A DNA stretch of 64,000 nucleotides, from positions 1,922,001 through 1,986,000 of the forward strand of contig OZ245921.1 of NCBI GenBank assembly GCA_965229695.1. The letters run 5' to 3'. The stretch's first letter is position 1; every line of letters starts with the position of its first letter. Made by a program: the position numbers and the translations under genes. Source of the stretch: JANSYL01 sp965229695 (GTDB lineage Bacteria; Pseudomonadota; Alphaproteobacteria; Rhodobacterales; Rhodobacteraceae). Positions 16,898 through 25,538 of the stretch are shown here, piece after piece. The notes below the pieces were generated by a model. It did not search any database. It had not been told where the DNA came from and saw only the letters and a program-made list of their open reading frames with translations.

Positions 16898-17015
16898 AGC
16901 GCGCCTTTGGACAGTGCCCGTCGCGCGGTTCTGGCCCGGCCTGGCCTCAGGGAAGTACCAGGCCGAGCTCTGGCGCGGCGGGCAGGCACGCGCAGTTTAA
17001 CGCATAGGCAAAAGC
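16898..17015. other. Intergenic stretch with two hairpins
   Basis: With the small frame that follows, this makes a region without a confident gene up to 17281. GGCCTGG pairs with CCAGGCC at 16938-16964 without a T-run. ATAGGC-aaaa-GCCTAT at 17004-17019 overlaps the stop of the small minus-strand frame. I see nothing else in it. Confidence 0.4.
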
Positions 17016-17183
17016 CTATAGAATGCCCGTATCGCGCAGCCACCGGCGGCGGTCCCGTGTCTCGCGCATAATTTGGCTGCGAGAGGACGCCGGGCGGCGT
17101 TCTTCTTCGATCCAATGGGGCGGTGATCCCCATTTCATTTTGTCCTGAGGGCGGTGGAGCGGGCTTGCAAAGAGGGTCAGCAT
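17016..17183 (-). CDS. Possible 55-residue hypothetical protein
   Basis: A short frame divergent from the LysR gene begins at an ATG eight bases after AAAAGGA, a plausible ribosome site. Longer starts at 17192 and 17201 are possible. The product has a short hydrophobic start, then WGSPPHWIEEERRP and a strongly basic C-terminus ending RRRWLRDTGIL. The sequence looks protein-like rather than random, but I cannot name a family. It could be a target of the neighbouring LysR regulator. Real coding status is uncertain. Confidence 0.4.
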   Translation of the reverse strand: MLTLFASPLHRPQDKMKWGSPPHWIEEERRPASSRSQIMRETRDRRRWLRDTGIL

Positions 17184-17281
17184 CGCGGTCATCCTTTTCA
17201 TCTGATCTGATCCAAAGATACCCCGGCTTGACCCAGGCCTGCGAGTCAGCAATAGATTTCATATGATAGTTTGGCTTACAT

Positions 17282-18181
17282 ATGGATTGGCGCGACATCC
17301 CGTCCCTCTCGGCACTCAGGGCGTTTGAGGCAGCGGCGCGCTGCGGGTCTTATTCCGGGGCCGCGCGCGAGTTGAACGTGACCCATGCCGCGGTGGCGCA
17401 GCATGTGCGGTCATTGGAGGCGCAACTGGGCCAACCCCTGATGGAACGCCAAGGCCGAGGCGTGACCACCGTTGGCGGGGGTCGGCAACTGGCCCGCGAT
17501 CTGGCCGCCGGGTTTGCCGAGATTGCCGCCGGCATCCGCGCCGTGCGGCAAACCCGCGAAGGTGGGCCGCTGTCGATCACCACCACGCAAAGCTTCGCCG
17601 AAAACTGGCTGATGCCCCGGATTGCGCAGTTCTGGTCTGCCCATCCCGAGGTCGCGATCACCGTCAGCGTCGATAGCCAGGTGATCGACCTGCGCCGATC
17701 AGAGCATCATCTGGGCATTCGCTATGGCCGCGGTGACTGGCCGGGCTTTGAGGTTGAATTTCTGACGAATGCCCAAAGCCTTGTCGTCGGTACGCCCGAA
17801 CTGGTGGCGCGCCTGCCGAAGGATCTGGACTTGGACAGTGAGGCTGGTCGCGAAGCCGTCGCTGCGCTGCCCTGGGTGATGGATATCGAATATGCGGAGT
17901 TCTTTCCCTGGCTTGAGGCACGGGGGTTGCACCCCGATCGCCTCAACCGCACCGATTTCTCTTCGCCCCCGTTGGTCTTGGCCGCCTGCCGGGCCGGGGC
18001 GGGGCTGTCTGCGCAATCTTTGGCGATTGTCGAAAAGGATATCGCCGAGGGCCGCTTGGTCACCGTGCCCTTCACCTATGATGATGACGATTTGGGGTAT
18101 TACATGGTGCATGCGCCGGGCGTGATGCCCGAGGCGCTGAAGCTGTTTATCCGATGGCTGAAATCCGTGCGGTCGGATTGA
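17282..18181 (+). CDS. LysR-family regulator (GcvA-like)
   Basis: The 299-residue protein has an N-terminal winged helix-turn-helix of the GcvA subgroup (PSLSALRAFEAAARCGSYSGAARELNVTHAAVAQHVRSLE, described by residues 7-46, with the SGAARELNVTHAAVAQ recognition part) and a periplasmic-binding-like effector domain from about residue 90, starting ITTTQSFAENWLMPRI. GcvA-like regulators control varied amino-acid and redox genes, so the target is unknown. The palindrome CATATG (17260-17265) within its promoter may be part of an autoregulatory site. It converges on the lipoprotein gene with no gap. Confidence 0.9.
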   Translation: MDWRDIPSLSALRAFEAAARCGSYSGAARELNVTHAAVAQHVRSLEAQLGQPLMERQGRGVTTVGGGRQLARDLAAGFAEIAAGIRAVRQTREGGPLSITTTQSFAENWLMPRIAQFWSAHPEVAITVSVDSQVIDLRRSEHHLGIRYGRGDWPGFEVEFLTNAQSLVVGTPELVARLPKDLDLDSEAGREAVAALPWVMDIEYAEFFPWLEARGLHPDRLNRTDFSSPPLVLAACRAGAGLSAQSLAIVEKDIAEGRLVTVPFTYDDDDLGYYMVHAPGVMPEALKLFIRWLKSVRSD

Positions 18182-18688
18182 TTAGCGGAAGAAACAGGTC
18201 ACCCCGGCCCATAGCAAATCGACCTGGGTTTCGGTTTCATCCAAAAGGCCAAAAATCTGACCCCGGTTAAACTCGGTCCCCAATGTGGTGACCTGAAAGC
18301 TAACCTGCGGCATGTCGAGCCGCGCTTGACCGGCGGCAAACCCGCCCGCAACGGGCAGGGTTGGATCAGAATTGGTCCACCCGGCGAAATTGCCATCCAG
18401 GAAGTTCAGGGTCAGGCCATCTTCCCAAAGCGCGGCGGTCACGGGGCCTGCACCGCATTCGGCATTCGTGGTCACCGCAACCGGGCGTTCATCCAAAAGC
18501 CGCGAGACCGTATCGATCACGCCAACCTGGGCGCGGCCAAAATCAATGCGCAGCCCGCTGACCGAGGGTGCGATCCCCTCCCCATCCAGGGTGAAGACGG
18601 GCACATCCGGCGTGCGGGTGGTGCCGACACAGGCGGCTAGCGCAAGGGCGGCCAACAAGGTGCAGGCAGAACGCAAAGACAAAAACAT
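18182..18688 (-). CDS. Hypothetical lipoprotein
   Basis: This 168-residue protein begins with a lipoprotein signal peptide (basic start, hydrophobic ALLAALALA, lipobox LAAC at about residues 17-20), so it should be lipidated and anchored in the envelope. The mature part is beta-rich and contains two cysteines, in NAECGAG and in TCFFR at the end, which could form a disulfide. No known domain is recognised. It lies 41 bases downstream of regA on the same strand and could be read through from the regA promoter. Confidence 0.7.
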   Translation of the reverse strand: MFLSLRSACTLLAALALAACVGTTRTPDVPVFTLDGEGIAPSVSGLRIDFGRAQVGVIDTVSRLLDERPVAVTTNAECGAGPVTAALWEDGLTLNFLDGNFAGWTNSDPTLPVAGGFAAGQARLDMPQVSFQVTTLGTEFNRGQIFGLLDETETQVDLLWAGVTCFFR

Positions 18689-18729
18689 CGGGCGGCTCCG
18701 ACTCGATCAAACAGAGATGTCGCGTGCTC

Positions 18730-19287
18730 TTACCGCGGCGAACGCTTGGCGAGAATACGTTGCAGCGTGCGGCGGTGCATATTTAGCCGACGCGCGGTTT
18801 CCGAGACGTTGCGATCACACAGCTCATAGACGCGCTGAATATGTTCCCAACGCACTCGGTCGGCTGACATCGGGTTTTCCGGCGGCGGCGGCATCTCTTC
18901 TTCTTCGGCCAGAAGTGCGGCGGTGATGTCATTGGCATCGGCGGGTTTTGACAGGTAATCGGTCGCGCCGATTTTCACCGCGGCCACGGCGGTGGCGATG
19001 GCGCCATAGCCGGTCAGCACAACGATGCGGCTGTCAGGGCGTTTTTCGCGCAGGGTTTCGACCACATCCAAGCCGTTGCCATCTTCCAAGCGCAGATCGA
19101 CCACCGCATAGGCGGGCGGGCGGGCCGTCGCGATCGCGCGACCGCCTGCGACCGAGCCTGCGGCCTCCACCTCGAAACCGCGCTTTTCCATGGCCCTTTG
19201 CAGACGCCTCAGGAACGGCTCGTCATCATCGACAAGTAGCAAAGACTTGTCGGGGCCAATATCCCTTAGGCTCCGGTCATTGGGCAT
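18730..19287 (-). CDS. regA: Redox response regulator RegA (PrrA/ActR)
   Basis: RegA is the DNA-binding partner of the RegB kinase and controls respiration, nitrogen and carbon fixation genes according to redox state. The 185-residue product has a receiver domain with phospho-acceptor Asp64 in VVDLRLEDG, acidic residues DDD at about 20-22, switch Thr in VVLTGYG and Lys in LSKPAD. A proline-rich linker (EMPPPPENP) follows, then the highly conserved Fis-type helix-turn-helix NVSETARRLNMHRRTLQRIL. The ATG at 19287 has GAGGAG seven bases upstream, which decides against an earlier in-frame ATG at 19311. Confidence 0.96.
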   Translation of the reverse strand: MPNDRSLRDIGPDKSLLLVDDDEPFLRRLQRAMEKRGFEVEAAGSVAGGRAIATARPPAYAVVDLRLEDGNGLDVVETLREKRPDSRIVVLTGYGAIATAVAAVKIGATDYLSKPADANDITAALLAEEEEMPPPPENPMSADRVRWEHIQRVYELCDRNVSETARRLNMHRRTLQRILAKRSPR

Positions 19288-19386
19288 GCGCGCGCTCCTC
19301 GGTCTCTTCACGGCTAAACCGTTTTATAGACAAGAAAGGAGGGCGGTCAAATATTCACGCAGCGGTTGTATTGCCCGCTGCCCGGA

Positions 19387-20028
19387 TCAAGAGGCCGCGT
19401 CAATAAAGCATGATGTCCGGTCGGCCATTTCATTTGGCGTCAGATCGCGGTGGAAAAACTCCACAAATCCATGTTCGGGCAGGACCAAATAGGTGAATGC
19501 ACTGTGGTCGACCAGGTAATAGGGATCATCACCTTCCTGATTGACCCGGTAATAGACGCGATAGGCATCCGCTGCGGCATCGGTTTGCTCGGGCGTGCCG
19601 GTTAGGCCCAACATGCGCGGATGGATATTTTCGGTGAACCGATCCACGACCTCGGGCGTGTCGCGGCCCGGATCGACGCTGATAAAGACAGGTTGGGTCC
19701 GCTGGCCGCGTGCATCAAGGATATCGACGGCTTCGGCATTGCGCACGGTGTCCAGCGGGCAGACATCTGGGCAAAAGGTGTAGCCGAAATATAGCAAGCT
19801 GGGCTCGGTGATGACATCGGCCTCGGTCACCGTATCCCCGGTTTCGCTGATAAGCGTGAACGGCCCGCCGATCACATCCGCGCCGCCTGCAATGGCGGTT
19901 GTGCGGCATTGGCCAAACGGATCGGCATCCGCGGCCTGACGTGCTTGGCCCAAGGTAATCACGATGGCGGTTGCAAGCATAAGCGCGCCGACAAGTGCAA
20001 CGGCGGCGATGGCAAAGTTCCGTGTCAT
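19387..20028 (-). CDS. senC: SCO1/SenC (PrrC) copper-binding assembly protein
   Basis: This 213-residue membrane-anchored periplasmic protein has one N-terminal membrane segment (about residues 6-28) and a thioredoxin-like domain. The copper site is visible as CPDVC (Cys86, Cys90) and His175 in VDHSAF. SenC/PrrC delivers copper to cytochrome oxidases, mainly the cbb3 type, and can influence RegB signalling in Rhodobacter. It lies directly upstream of regA on the same strand, with a 99-base gap, and diverges from regB, the classic reg locus order. Confidence 0.95.
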   Translation of the reverse strand: MTRNFAIAAVALVGALMLATAIVITLGQARQAADADPFGQCRTTAIAGGADVIGGPFTLISETGDTVTEADVITEPSLLYFGYTFCPDVCPLDTVRNAEAVDILDARGQRTQPVFISVDPGRDTPEVVDRFTENIHPRMLGLTGTPEQTDAAADAYRVYYRVNQEGDDPYYLVDHSAFTYLVLPEHGFVEFFHRDLTPNEMADRTSCFIDAAS

Positions 20029-20058
20029 CCTTGACCTCTCGGTAAAACGTTGGCCGAG

Positions 20059-20087
20059 TTGATTACTTAGGTTCCGCGACCTATCAA
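20059..20087. promoter_or_regulatory. Imperfect dyad between senC and regB
   Basis: In the divergent promoter region TTGAT (20059-20063) and ATCAA (20083-20087) flank AGGT-tccgcg-ACCT (20069-20082). The inner part is a perfect dyad, while the outer arms are unequally spaced. It could be a binding site for a redox regulator, but it does not clearly match the RegA or FnrL patterns I know. Confidence 0.3.
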
Positions 20088-20123
20088 ATCACGACACCGT
20101 TCCTGTGACAGAAAGCCTCGGCC

Positions 20124-21524
20124 ATGGCGGCAACCGACCCAGCCTTTGATTTTTTCCGCCAAGATGCCCGCAGCGATTGGGTGCGGCTGCGCACGCTTTT
20201 GGTGCTGCGCTGGTTGGCGGTTCTGGGTCAGACCGTCACGGTGGTGATCGCAAGCTTTTATCTGGGCCTGCGGGTTGAACTTGGGCTTTGTTTTTTGGCG
20301 ATTGGGGCCTCGGTTATCTCGAACCTGATCGCGATGACGATCTTCCCCGAAAACCAACGGTTGAGCGACCGCGACGCGATGCTGACGCTGCTATTCGATC
20401 TGTCACAGCTTAGCTTCTTGCTGTTCCTAACGGGCGGATTGAACAACCCCTTCGCGCTTCTGATCCTGGCCCCGGTCACCATTTCCGCCACAGCGCTGAC
20501 GATGCGGTCAACCACGATTCTGGGGGCCTTGGCGGTCGTGATGATCACGCTTTTGGCGTTCTTCTACATTCCGCTGACAACCGCCACGGGTGAGGTTTTA
20601 CAATTGCCGGAGCTTTTCGTGATCGGCTTTTGGCTGTCGATCAGCATCGGCATCATTTTTGTCTCGGCTTATGCCCGGCGCATCACCTCGGAAACCCACC
20701 GGATGAGCCAGGCGCTTTTGGCGACGCAAATGGCGCTGGCGCGGGAACAGAAGCTGACCGATCTGGGCGGTGTGGTGGCTGCTGCCGCGCATGAGCTGGG
20801 CACGCCTTTGGCCACGATCAAGCTGGTGTCCACCGAGCTGGCTGAGGAGTTGGATGATCAACCAGAGTTGGCCGAAGACGCGCGCCTGATCCGCGAACAG
20901 GCGGATCGCTGCCGCGATATCATGCGCTCGATGGGGCGCGCGGGCAAAGACGATCTGCACATGCGGTCCGCACCCTTTGGCGCGGTCGTGCGCGAGGCGG
21001 CGGAACCGCACGAGGATCGGGGTATCGCCGTGCAATATGATTTTCTGCCCGATGCGGGCGAACCGTCAGGTCAGCCCATCATTTGGCGCAAGCCCGAGAT
21101 TATTCATGGCGTGCGTAACCTGGTTCAAAACGCGGTGGATTTTGCCGAAGCGCAGATCTGGGTCGAAGGGCATTGGGGCAATGGCGAAATTCGCTTGCGC
21201 ATCACCGATGATGGATCGGGCTACCCCCCCGATCTTCTGGGGCGTTTGGGTGACCCGTTCCTGCGCCGTCGCAACCGCGCCAGCGATGCTGTCAGGCCGG
21301 GTTATGAGGGGATGGGCCTGGGCTTGTTCATCGCCAAGACCCTATTGGAACGCTCCGGGGCGAAGGTGCAGTTTTGGAATGCCACCGATCCCTTTTTGTC
21401 GGCAGAGGATAAGACCGAAAAGGGGGGCGCAATTGCGCAGGTTATCTGGCCGCATTCGGTGCTTGGCCTGCTGGATGATCAAGCCACGGGGCCCTTGGGC
21501 GAAAACCAGCAATTCACGGTTTGA
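20124..21524 (+). CDS. regB: Redox sensor histidine kinase RegB (PrrB/ActS)
   Basis: RegB is the inner-membrane kinase that phosphorylates RegA under reducing conditions. The 466-residue protein has about six membrane segments in residues 25-185, the ubiquinone-binding heptapeptide GGLNNPF at 104-110, the phospho-acceptor His223 in AAAHELGTPLAT and the redox-active cysteine Cys263 in DRCRDIMRSMGRAGKDD. All are hallmark RegB features. The ATPase domain follows with NLVQNAVDFA, DDGSGYPPDLL and GLGLFIAK boxes. It is divergent from senC-regA. Confidence 0.97.
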   Translation: MAATDPAFDFFRQDARSDWVRLRTLLVLRWLAVLGQTVTVVIASFYLGLRVELGLCFLAIGASVISNLIAMTIFPENQRLSDRDAMLTLLFDLSQLSFLLFLTGGLNNPFALLILAPVTISATALTMRSTTILGALAVVMITLLAFFYIPLTTATGEVLQLPELFVIGFWLSISIGIIFVSAYARRITSETHRMSQALLATQMALAREQKLTDLGGVVAAAAHELGTPLATIKLVSTELAEELDDQPELAEDARLIREQADRCRDIMRSMGRAGKDDLHMRSAPFGAVVREAAEPHEDRGIAVQYDFLPDAGEPSGQPIIWRKPEIIHGVRNLVQNAVDFAEAQIWVEGHWGNGEIRLRITDDGSGYPPDLLGRLGDPFLRRRNRASDAVRPGYEGMGLGLFIAKTLLERSGAKVQFWNATDPFLSAEDKTEKGGAIAQVIWPHSVLGLLDDQATGPLGENQQFTV

Positions 21525-21603
21525 CCGCCGTCATGAACAGCGGGTTTGTAACCTTTGGTTAACTTAACCACCTGTTAATAACTCGACCACATTCTACCTA
21601 TGG

Positions 21604-23259
21604 ATGAAATTCCTGCACGGGGATCGACCAGGGATGGAGATGCTTTCAACCGGAATGGGGGGGTTATTCCTTTTTGGCGCGATTAGCCTTTGCGCGGCTG
21701 CCTTAGCGGTCTTGCTGACCGGGCGCATGCTGCCCGACCCCGGTCGCGTTGATGGGGCCCGGCGTGGCCCCGTCTTGCTCGACATTCCGCATTTCTACGA
21801 GTTTCGCGAAGGGTACTTGCTTTCCCCCATCGACCCAAATGACGCGTTTTTAGAACCCGAGATCGATCGAAGCCGCGCTTTTGAGACCCTAACCCACGGG
21901 TTGGCCGGGCTGCACGCCGATGTCACCGCGCGGATTGATGCGTTGAAATCGCGGGGGGAGGCGTTTTTACTGACCGCGAAAATCGGTGTCGATGAACTGA
22001 CACTCGCGGGCCGGAAAGAGGCGGATCGCCTGGTTCTCACCATCGGCCCCACCGATACCAGCCGTGGGCGCGAGGCCGTGGATAGCGCCGCATTGGGTGC
22101 GCTCAGGGGTGAGGCTGAGGATCTGCGCGGCGCGCTTGATCTTGGGCCGATGCTGGTCTGGAAAACCGGGCGCGACGACCAAATCCTCTGGGCCAACGCC
22201 CCCTATTTCGATCTGGTTGCGCGGATCGCGGGTCCGGCGGCCGCCGAAACCTGGCCATTGCCGCATCTTTTCAACCTTTTCCAAGGCAACTTACCCACCC
22301 CCGGCGACGAACGGCGCTGTTGTGCCGATGACCCGCAGGGACCGGACCCGGCCTGGTATGACGTGACTGCCCGGGCGCAATCCGATGGTGGCGTGCTTTG
22401 GGTTGCTTTGCCGGTGGGGCAGTTGGTGGCCGCTGAAACCGCGCTGAGCAGCTTTGTGCAGACGCTTTCGAAAACCTTCGCGCATTTGCCCATTGGGCTT
22501 GCGGTGTTTGACCGGGCGCGCAACCTGATGGTGTTCAACCCGGCCCTCGTCACCCATTCGACTCTAGACCCGCTGTTTCTGTCCAGCCGTCCCAGCCTTG
22601 CCGCGTTCCTGGACGCCTTGCGAGACCGTCAGCGTATGCCCGAGCCCAAGGATTACCGCTCCTGGCGGGATGAGATTGAGCGCCTTGAACAGGGCGCACA
22701 GGATGGCAGCTATCAGGAGTTGTGGAGCCTGCCGGGCGGCCAAACCTATCGCGTCATGGGCCGCCCGCATCCCGACGGGGCGGTGGCGTTTATGTTCGAA
22801 GACATCAGTTCCGAGGTTTCGCTGACCCGCCAATTTCGCGGTGACCTGGCCTTGTTCCAGGCGGTCATCGATCAAAACCCCAACGCCTTGGCGGTCTTCG
22901 CCAATGATGGCCGATTGGTTTCGAGCAATGCGGAATATGCCGCGCTTTGGGGGTATGACCCAGCGCCCACGCCTGAGACGCAGCATGGATTGACCGATGC
23001 GATCCAAGTTTGGCAAAGCCAGGCCCAGCCAACGGGTCTTTGGACGAGGCTGCGCCGCTTTGCCGGGAGACCGGGCAGCCGCAAGGCTTGGCAGGCGCAA
23101 TTGGTTCTAAAGCACGGTCAGCCCCTGACCTGCGCCGTTTCCAGCCTGCCCGGTGGGGCCAGCCTGGTTGAATTCAAGCCGGAAGCGGCCCAGGCCCCAG
23201 CGGCTCAGTTTGCATCTTTGCGCAGAGCGGCCGGTGCGCCGGTGCCGCAGCTGGATTGA
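21604..23259 (+). CDS. Membrane-anchored PAS-domain protein without kinase domain
   Basis: This 551-residue protein has one N-terminal membrane segment (about residues 19-40), a region with repeated acidic and Arg residues, and at least two PAS-like domains. One lies in the 310-410 region, containing LPIGLAVFDRARNLMVFNPA and ending FMFEDISSE; another is at about 420-520, starting FQAVIDQNPNALAVFANDGRLVSSN. No histidine-kinase, GGDEF or EAL motifs follow. It resembles a sensor kinase that has lost its output module. Similar PAS proteins sit upstream of tsaE in Rhodobacteraceae, to my recollection. The start is uncertain: ATG at 21604 lacks a ribosome site, while one at 21640 follows AGGG. Confidence 0.75.
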   Translation: MKFLHGDRPGMEMLSTGMGGLFLFGAISLCAAALAVLLTGRMLPDPGRVDGARRGPVLLDIPHFYEFREGYLLSPIDPNDAFLEPEIDRSRAFETLTHGLAGLHADVTARIDALKSRGEAFLLTAKIGVDELTLAGRKEADRLVLTIGPTDTSRGREAVDSAALGALRGEAEDLRGALDLGPMLVWKTGRDDQILWANAPYFDLVARIAGPAAAETWPLPHLFNLFQGNLPTPGDERRCCADDPQGPDPAWYDVTARAQSDGGVLWVALPVGQLVAAETALSSFVQTLSKTFAHLPIGLAVFDRARNLMVFNPALVTHSTLDPLFLSSRPSLAAFLDALRDRQRMPEPKDYRSWRDEIERLEQGAQDGSYQELWSLPGGQTYRVMGRPHPDGAVAFMFEDISSEVSLTRQFRGDLALFQAVIDQNPNALAVFANDGRLVSSNAEYAALWGYDPAPTPETQHGLTDAIQVWQSQAQPTGLWTRLRRFAGRPGSRKAWQAQLVLKHGQPLTCAVSSLPGGASLVEFKPEAAQAPAAQFASLRRAAGAPVPQLD

Positions 23260-23326
23260 ACCCGCACTCAAGCTTCGGACTTGGGAGAGATTGCAGGCCC
23301 TTGGGGTTCGGGTAAAACTGGTCGCA

Positions 23327-23869
23327 ATGACGCCTGACCACGCTTTCAAAGATGATTTGTCCCGGTTGCCAGCGCAGTGGCGCTGCCTGGCCCAAGCCCG
23401 TATGCCGGATGAAGCCGCGACAAGCCAATTGGCGGCGCAAATCGCACCGCTCCTTGGCACGGGCGATACGATCCTGTTGGATGGCACGTTGGGCAGCGGC
23501 AAAACCCATTTCGCCCGCGCTTTGATCCGGGCCCGGTTTGGCGCTGAGGGTGCGGCGGTCGAAGTGCCGTCGCCCAGTTTCACGCTGGTGCAAACCTACG
23601 CCCCACCGGGGCCGGAGATTTGGCATTCCGACCTCTATCGTTTGGGCGATCCGCAGGAGGTTCTGGAACTGGGCCTGGACGAGGCGTTCGAGACGGCCAT
23701 TTGCCTGATCGAATGGCCCTCGCGGCTTGATGGCGGCTGGCCCGCCTCGGCCACAACGCTGCGGTTTGACACCCCGGCTGACGCCCCCGACGCGCGCGAT
23801 ATCGCGCTTTGGGCTGACCCCAGCTCTGATTTGGCAGCACGGCTTCGCCTGGCGGTGCAGGGCGCATGA
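23327..23869 (+). CDS. tsaE: tRNA t6A synthesis ATPase TsaE
   Basis: TsaE is the ATPase of the TsaBDE complex that installs t6A on tRNAs. The 180-residue product has Walker A GTLGSGKTHFAR (P-loop), the PSPSFTLVQTY segment, WHSDLYRLGDP and the LIEWPSR motif, all characteristic. The start at 23327 places a 25-residue extension before the usual MPDEAAT beginning. ATG at 23402 is an alternative that gives the standard length. It overlaps amgK by four bases and begins a run of overlapping genes that ends with addA. Confidence 0.94.
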   Translation: MTPDHAFKDDLSRLPAQWRCLAQARMPDEAATSQLAAQIAPLLGTGDTILLDGTLGSGKTHFARALIRARFGAEGAAVEVPSPSFTLVQTYAPPGPEIWHSDLYRLGDPQEVLELGLDEAFETAICLIEWPSRLDGGWPASATTLRFDTPADAPDARDIALWADPSSDLAARLRLAVQGA

Positions 23870-24849
23870 GCAAGCACGCGCGCGAGGTGTTTCTGCGATC
23901 CGCAAACCGGGCGGGGGCCGCGCTTCAGCCCGTGGCGCAGGATGCCTCGGCCCGTCGCTATTGGCGCGTCACGCAAGTGGGACAAACGAGCGCCGTTCTG
24001 ATGCACACCCCTTTGGCGACAGAGGCTGATCGGGCCGCGTTTCGCGCGTTCCTCGAGCTTGCCGCCTATTTGCGGGAGAACGGGCTGGCGGCGCCAGAGG
24101 TCTATTCGGTCGACCGGGCCCAAGGTTTTGCGCTTATTGAAGACTTGGGCACCGACAGCCTGGCGCGATTGCTTGAGACAGACAGATCAACCGCCCGCGC
24201 CGCCTATCAAACGGCGGCTGAGCTGTCGCTGCACCTGTCCCAATGCACTGCGCCGGAATGGGTTGCGCGCCCCGGCCAATCCGATTTGGTGGCCATGGTC
24301 GATCTGACATTGGACCGACTGGACGCCCCAGCCGCACTGCGGGAGGATCTGACCCTCGAATTGGGGCGTGCGTTGGATCAGCATGCGGCTGGGCAGGCCG
24401 CGCTTGCTTTGCGTGATTACCATGCGGACAATCTGATGTGGTGTGCGGATCGCGCGGGTCTTGCCCGCATCGGTTTGCTCGACTTTCAGGATGCCGTTGT
24501 TTTGCCGCTGGGCTACGATCTGGCCTCGCTCATCGACGATCCGCGCCGGGTCGTGCCCGAGGGGTGGAGGCAGGAATTGATCGCCGATTTTGCAGCCCGC
24601 TTGGGGGTGGACGGTGCTGCCATGACCCGCCGGATCAACGCGCTGTCGCTGCTCAGAAACCTGCGGATTTTGGGTGTTTTTCATCGCTTGGCCACCGATG
24701 CCGAACGCCCGCATTATGCCGCCTATCTGCCCCGCACGACCGCTTTGATCGCGCGTGCTGCGCGCGATCCGGGCCTGGCCGGTTTGGCCCGACCGGTCGC
24801 TGCGCTTTTGGCCCAGGCGTCGGCCTGGGATTTGGCGGTGCCCTCGTGA
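23866..24849 (+). CDS. amgK: AmgK-like N-acetylmuramate/N-acetylglucosamine anomeric kinase
   Basis: The 327-residue product is an aminoglycoside-phosphotransferase-fold kinase. It has the LIEDLG hinge, catalytic LRDYHADNLMW (the HxDN-type loop) and the metal-binding LLDFQDAV followed by GYDLASLIDDPRR. This sequence pattern and the position next to a murU-like gene identify AmgK, which phosphorylates MurNAc at C1 in peptidoglycan recycling. The AmgK-MurU route bypasses MurA and is known to give intrinsic fosfomycin tolerance in Pseudomonas. It overlaps tsaE and murU by four bases each, so translation is probably coupled. Confidence 0.9.
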   Translation: MSKHAREVFLRSANRAGAALQPVAQDASARRYWRVTQVGQTSAVLMHTPLATEADRAAFRAFLELAAYLRENGLAAPEVYSVDRAQGFALIEDLGTDSLARLLETDRSTARAAYQTAAELSLHLSQCTAPEWVARPGQSDLVAMVDLTLDRLDAPAALREDLTLELGRALDQHAAGQAALALRDYHADNLMWCADRAGLARIGLLDFQDAVVLPLGYDLASLIDDPRRVVPEGWRQELIADFAARLGVDGAAMTRRINALSLLRNLRILGVFHRLATDAERPHYAAYLPRTTALIARAARDPGLAGLARPVAALLAQASAWDLAVPS

Positions 24850-25538
24850 CGAAACGCGCTGCGATGATCCTGGCCGCCGGGTTCGGCACCCGCATGGGCG
24901 CGCTGACCAAAGACCGTCCCAAACCGCTGATCCCGGTTGCGGGCCGGGCGCTGATATCCCACGCGATCCAGGCCGCCGGTCCCGCCGCGCCGATCCTTAC
25001 CAACGGCCATTACCGCGCCGCCCAATTGCAAAGCTACCTTGACGACCATCACTCAGACGTTCTGTTTTCGCATGAAACGCCCGAGATATTGGACTCGGCG
25101 GGCGGCATCAAACAGGCGCTGCCACAGCTTGGGACCGATCCGATCCTGACCCTGAACGCAGATGCTGTCTGGCGGGGGCCGGTGCCGCATCTGGTGCTGG
25201 ATCAGGCCTGGGATGCCGATCACATGGACGCGCTGCTGTTGCTGGTTCCAAGATCCCGTGCGGTCGGCCGTGTGCGGGGAGGCGATTTTGCCCGCAACGC
25301 CCAGGGCCACCTAAGTTGGGATCGCAGCCCGGAGGGGTTGGTTTATACAGGTGCCCAAATCCTAAAGACCGATCTGATCGCCGCGCATCCCGCTCGCGCC
25401 TTTTCGTTGTTAGAGATTTGGCAGACCATGATGGATCGCGGGCGGCTTTTTGGTTGCTTTTACCCAGGCCATTGGGCCGATGTCGGCCATGCCGAGGGGG
25501 TGGTTCAGGCCGAGGCGATGGTGGCCGATGCTTTTTGA
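24846..25538 (+). CDS. murU: MurU-like N-acetylmuramate 1-phosphate uridylyltransferase
   Basis: MurU converts MurNAc-1-phosphate and UTP to UDP-MurNAc, following AmgK. The 230-residue nucleotidyltransferase begins with the signature AAMILAAGFGTRMGALTKDRPKPLIPVAGRAL (residues near 4-35, with LAAGFGTRMG as the core) and contains LTLNADAVW for metal and nucleotide binding. Translation starts at GTG 24846, inside the amgK stop (GTGA). An ATG-started longer frame would overlap amgK extensively and is rejected. The 3' end overlaps addB by eleven bases. Confidence 0.92.
   Translation: MTKRAAMILAAGFGTRMGALTKDRPKPLIPVAGRALISHAIQAAGPAAPILTNGHYRAAQLQSYLDDHHSDVLFSHETPEILDSAGGIKQALPQLGTDPILTLNADAVWRGPVPHLVLDQAWDADHMDALLLLVPRSRAVGRVRGGDFARNAQGHLSWDRSPEGLVYTGAQILKTDLIAAHPARAFSLLEIWQTMMDRGRLFGCFYPGHWADVGHAEGVVQAEAMVADAF

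Noticed and set aside
24438..24845. A long upstream extension of murU
   Set aside because: It overlaps amgK in another frame and is Cys/Arg/Gly-rich shadow sequence; the GTG at 24846 gives the normal MurU N-terminus.
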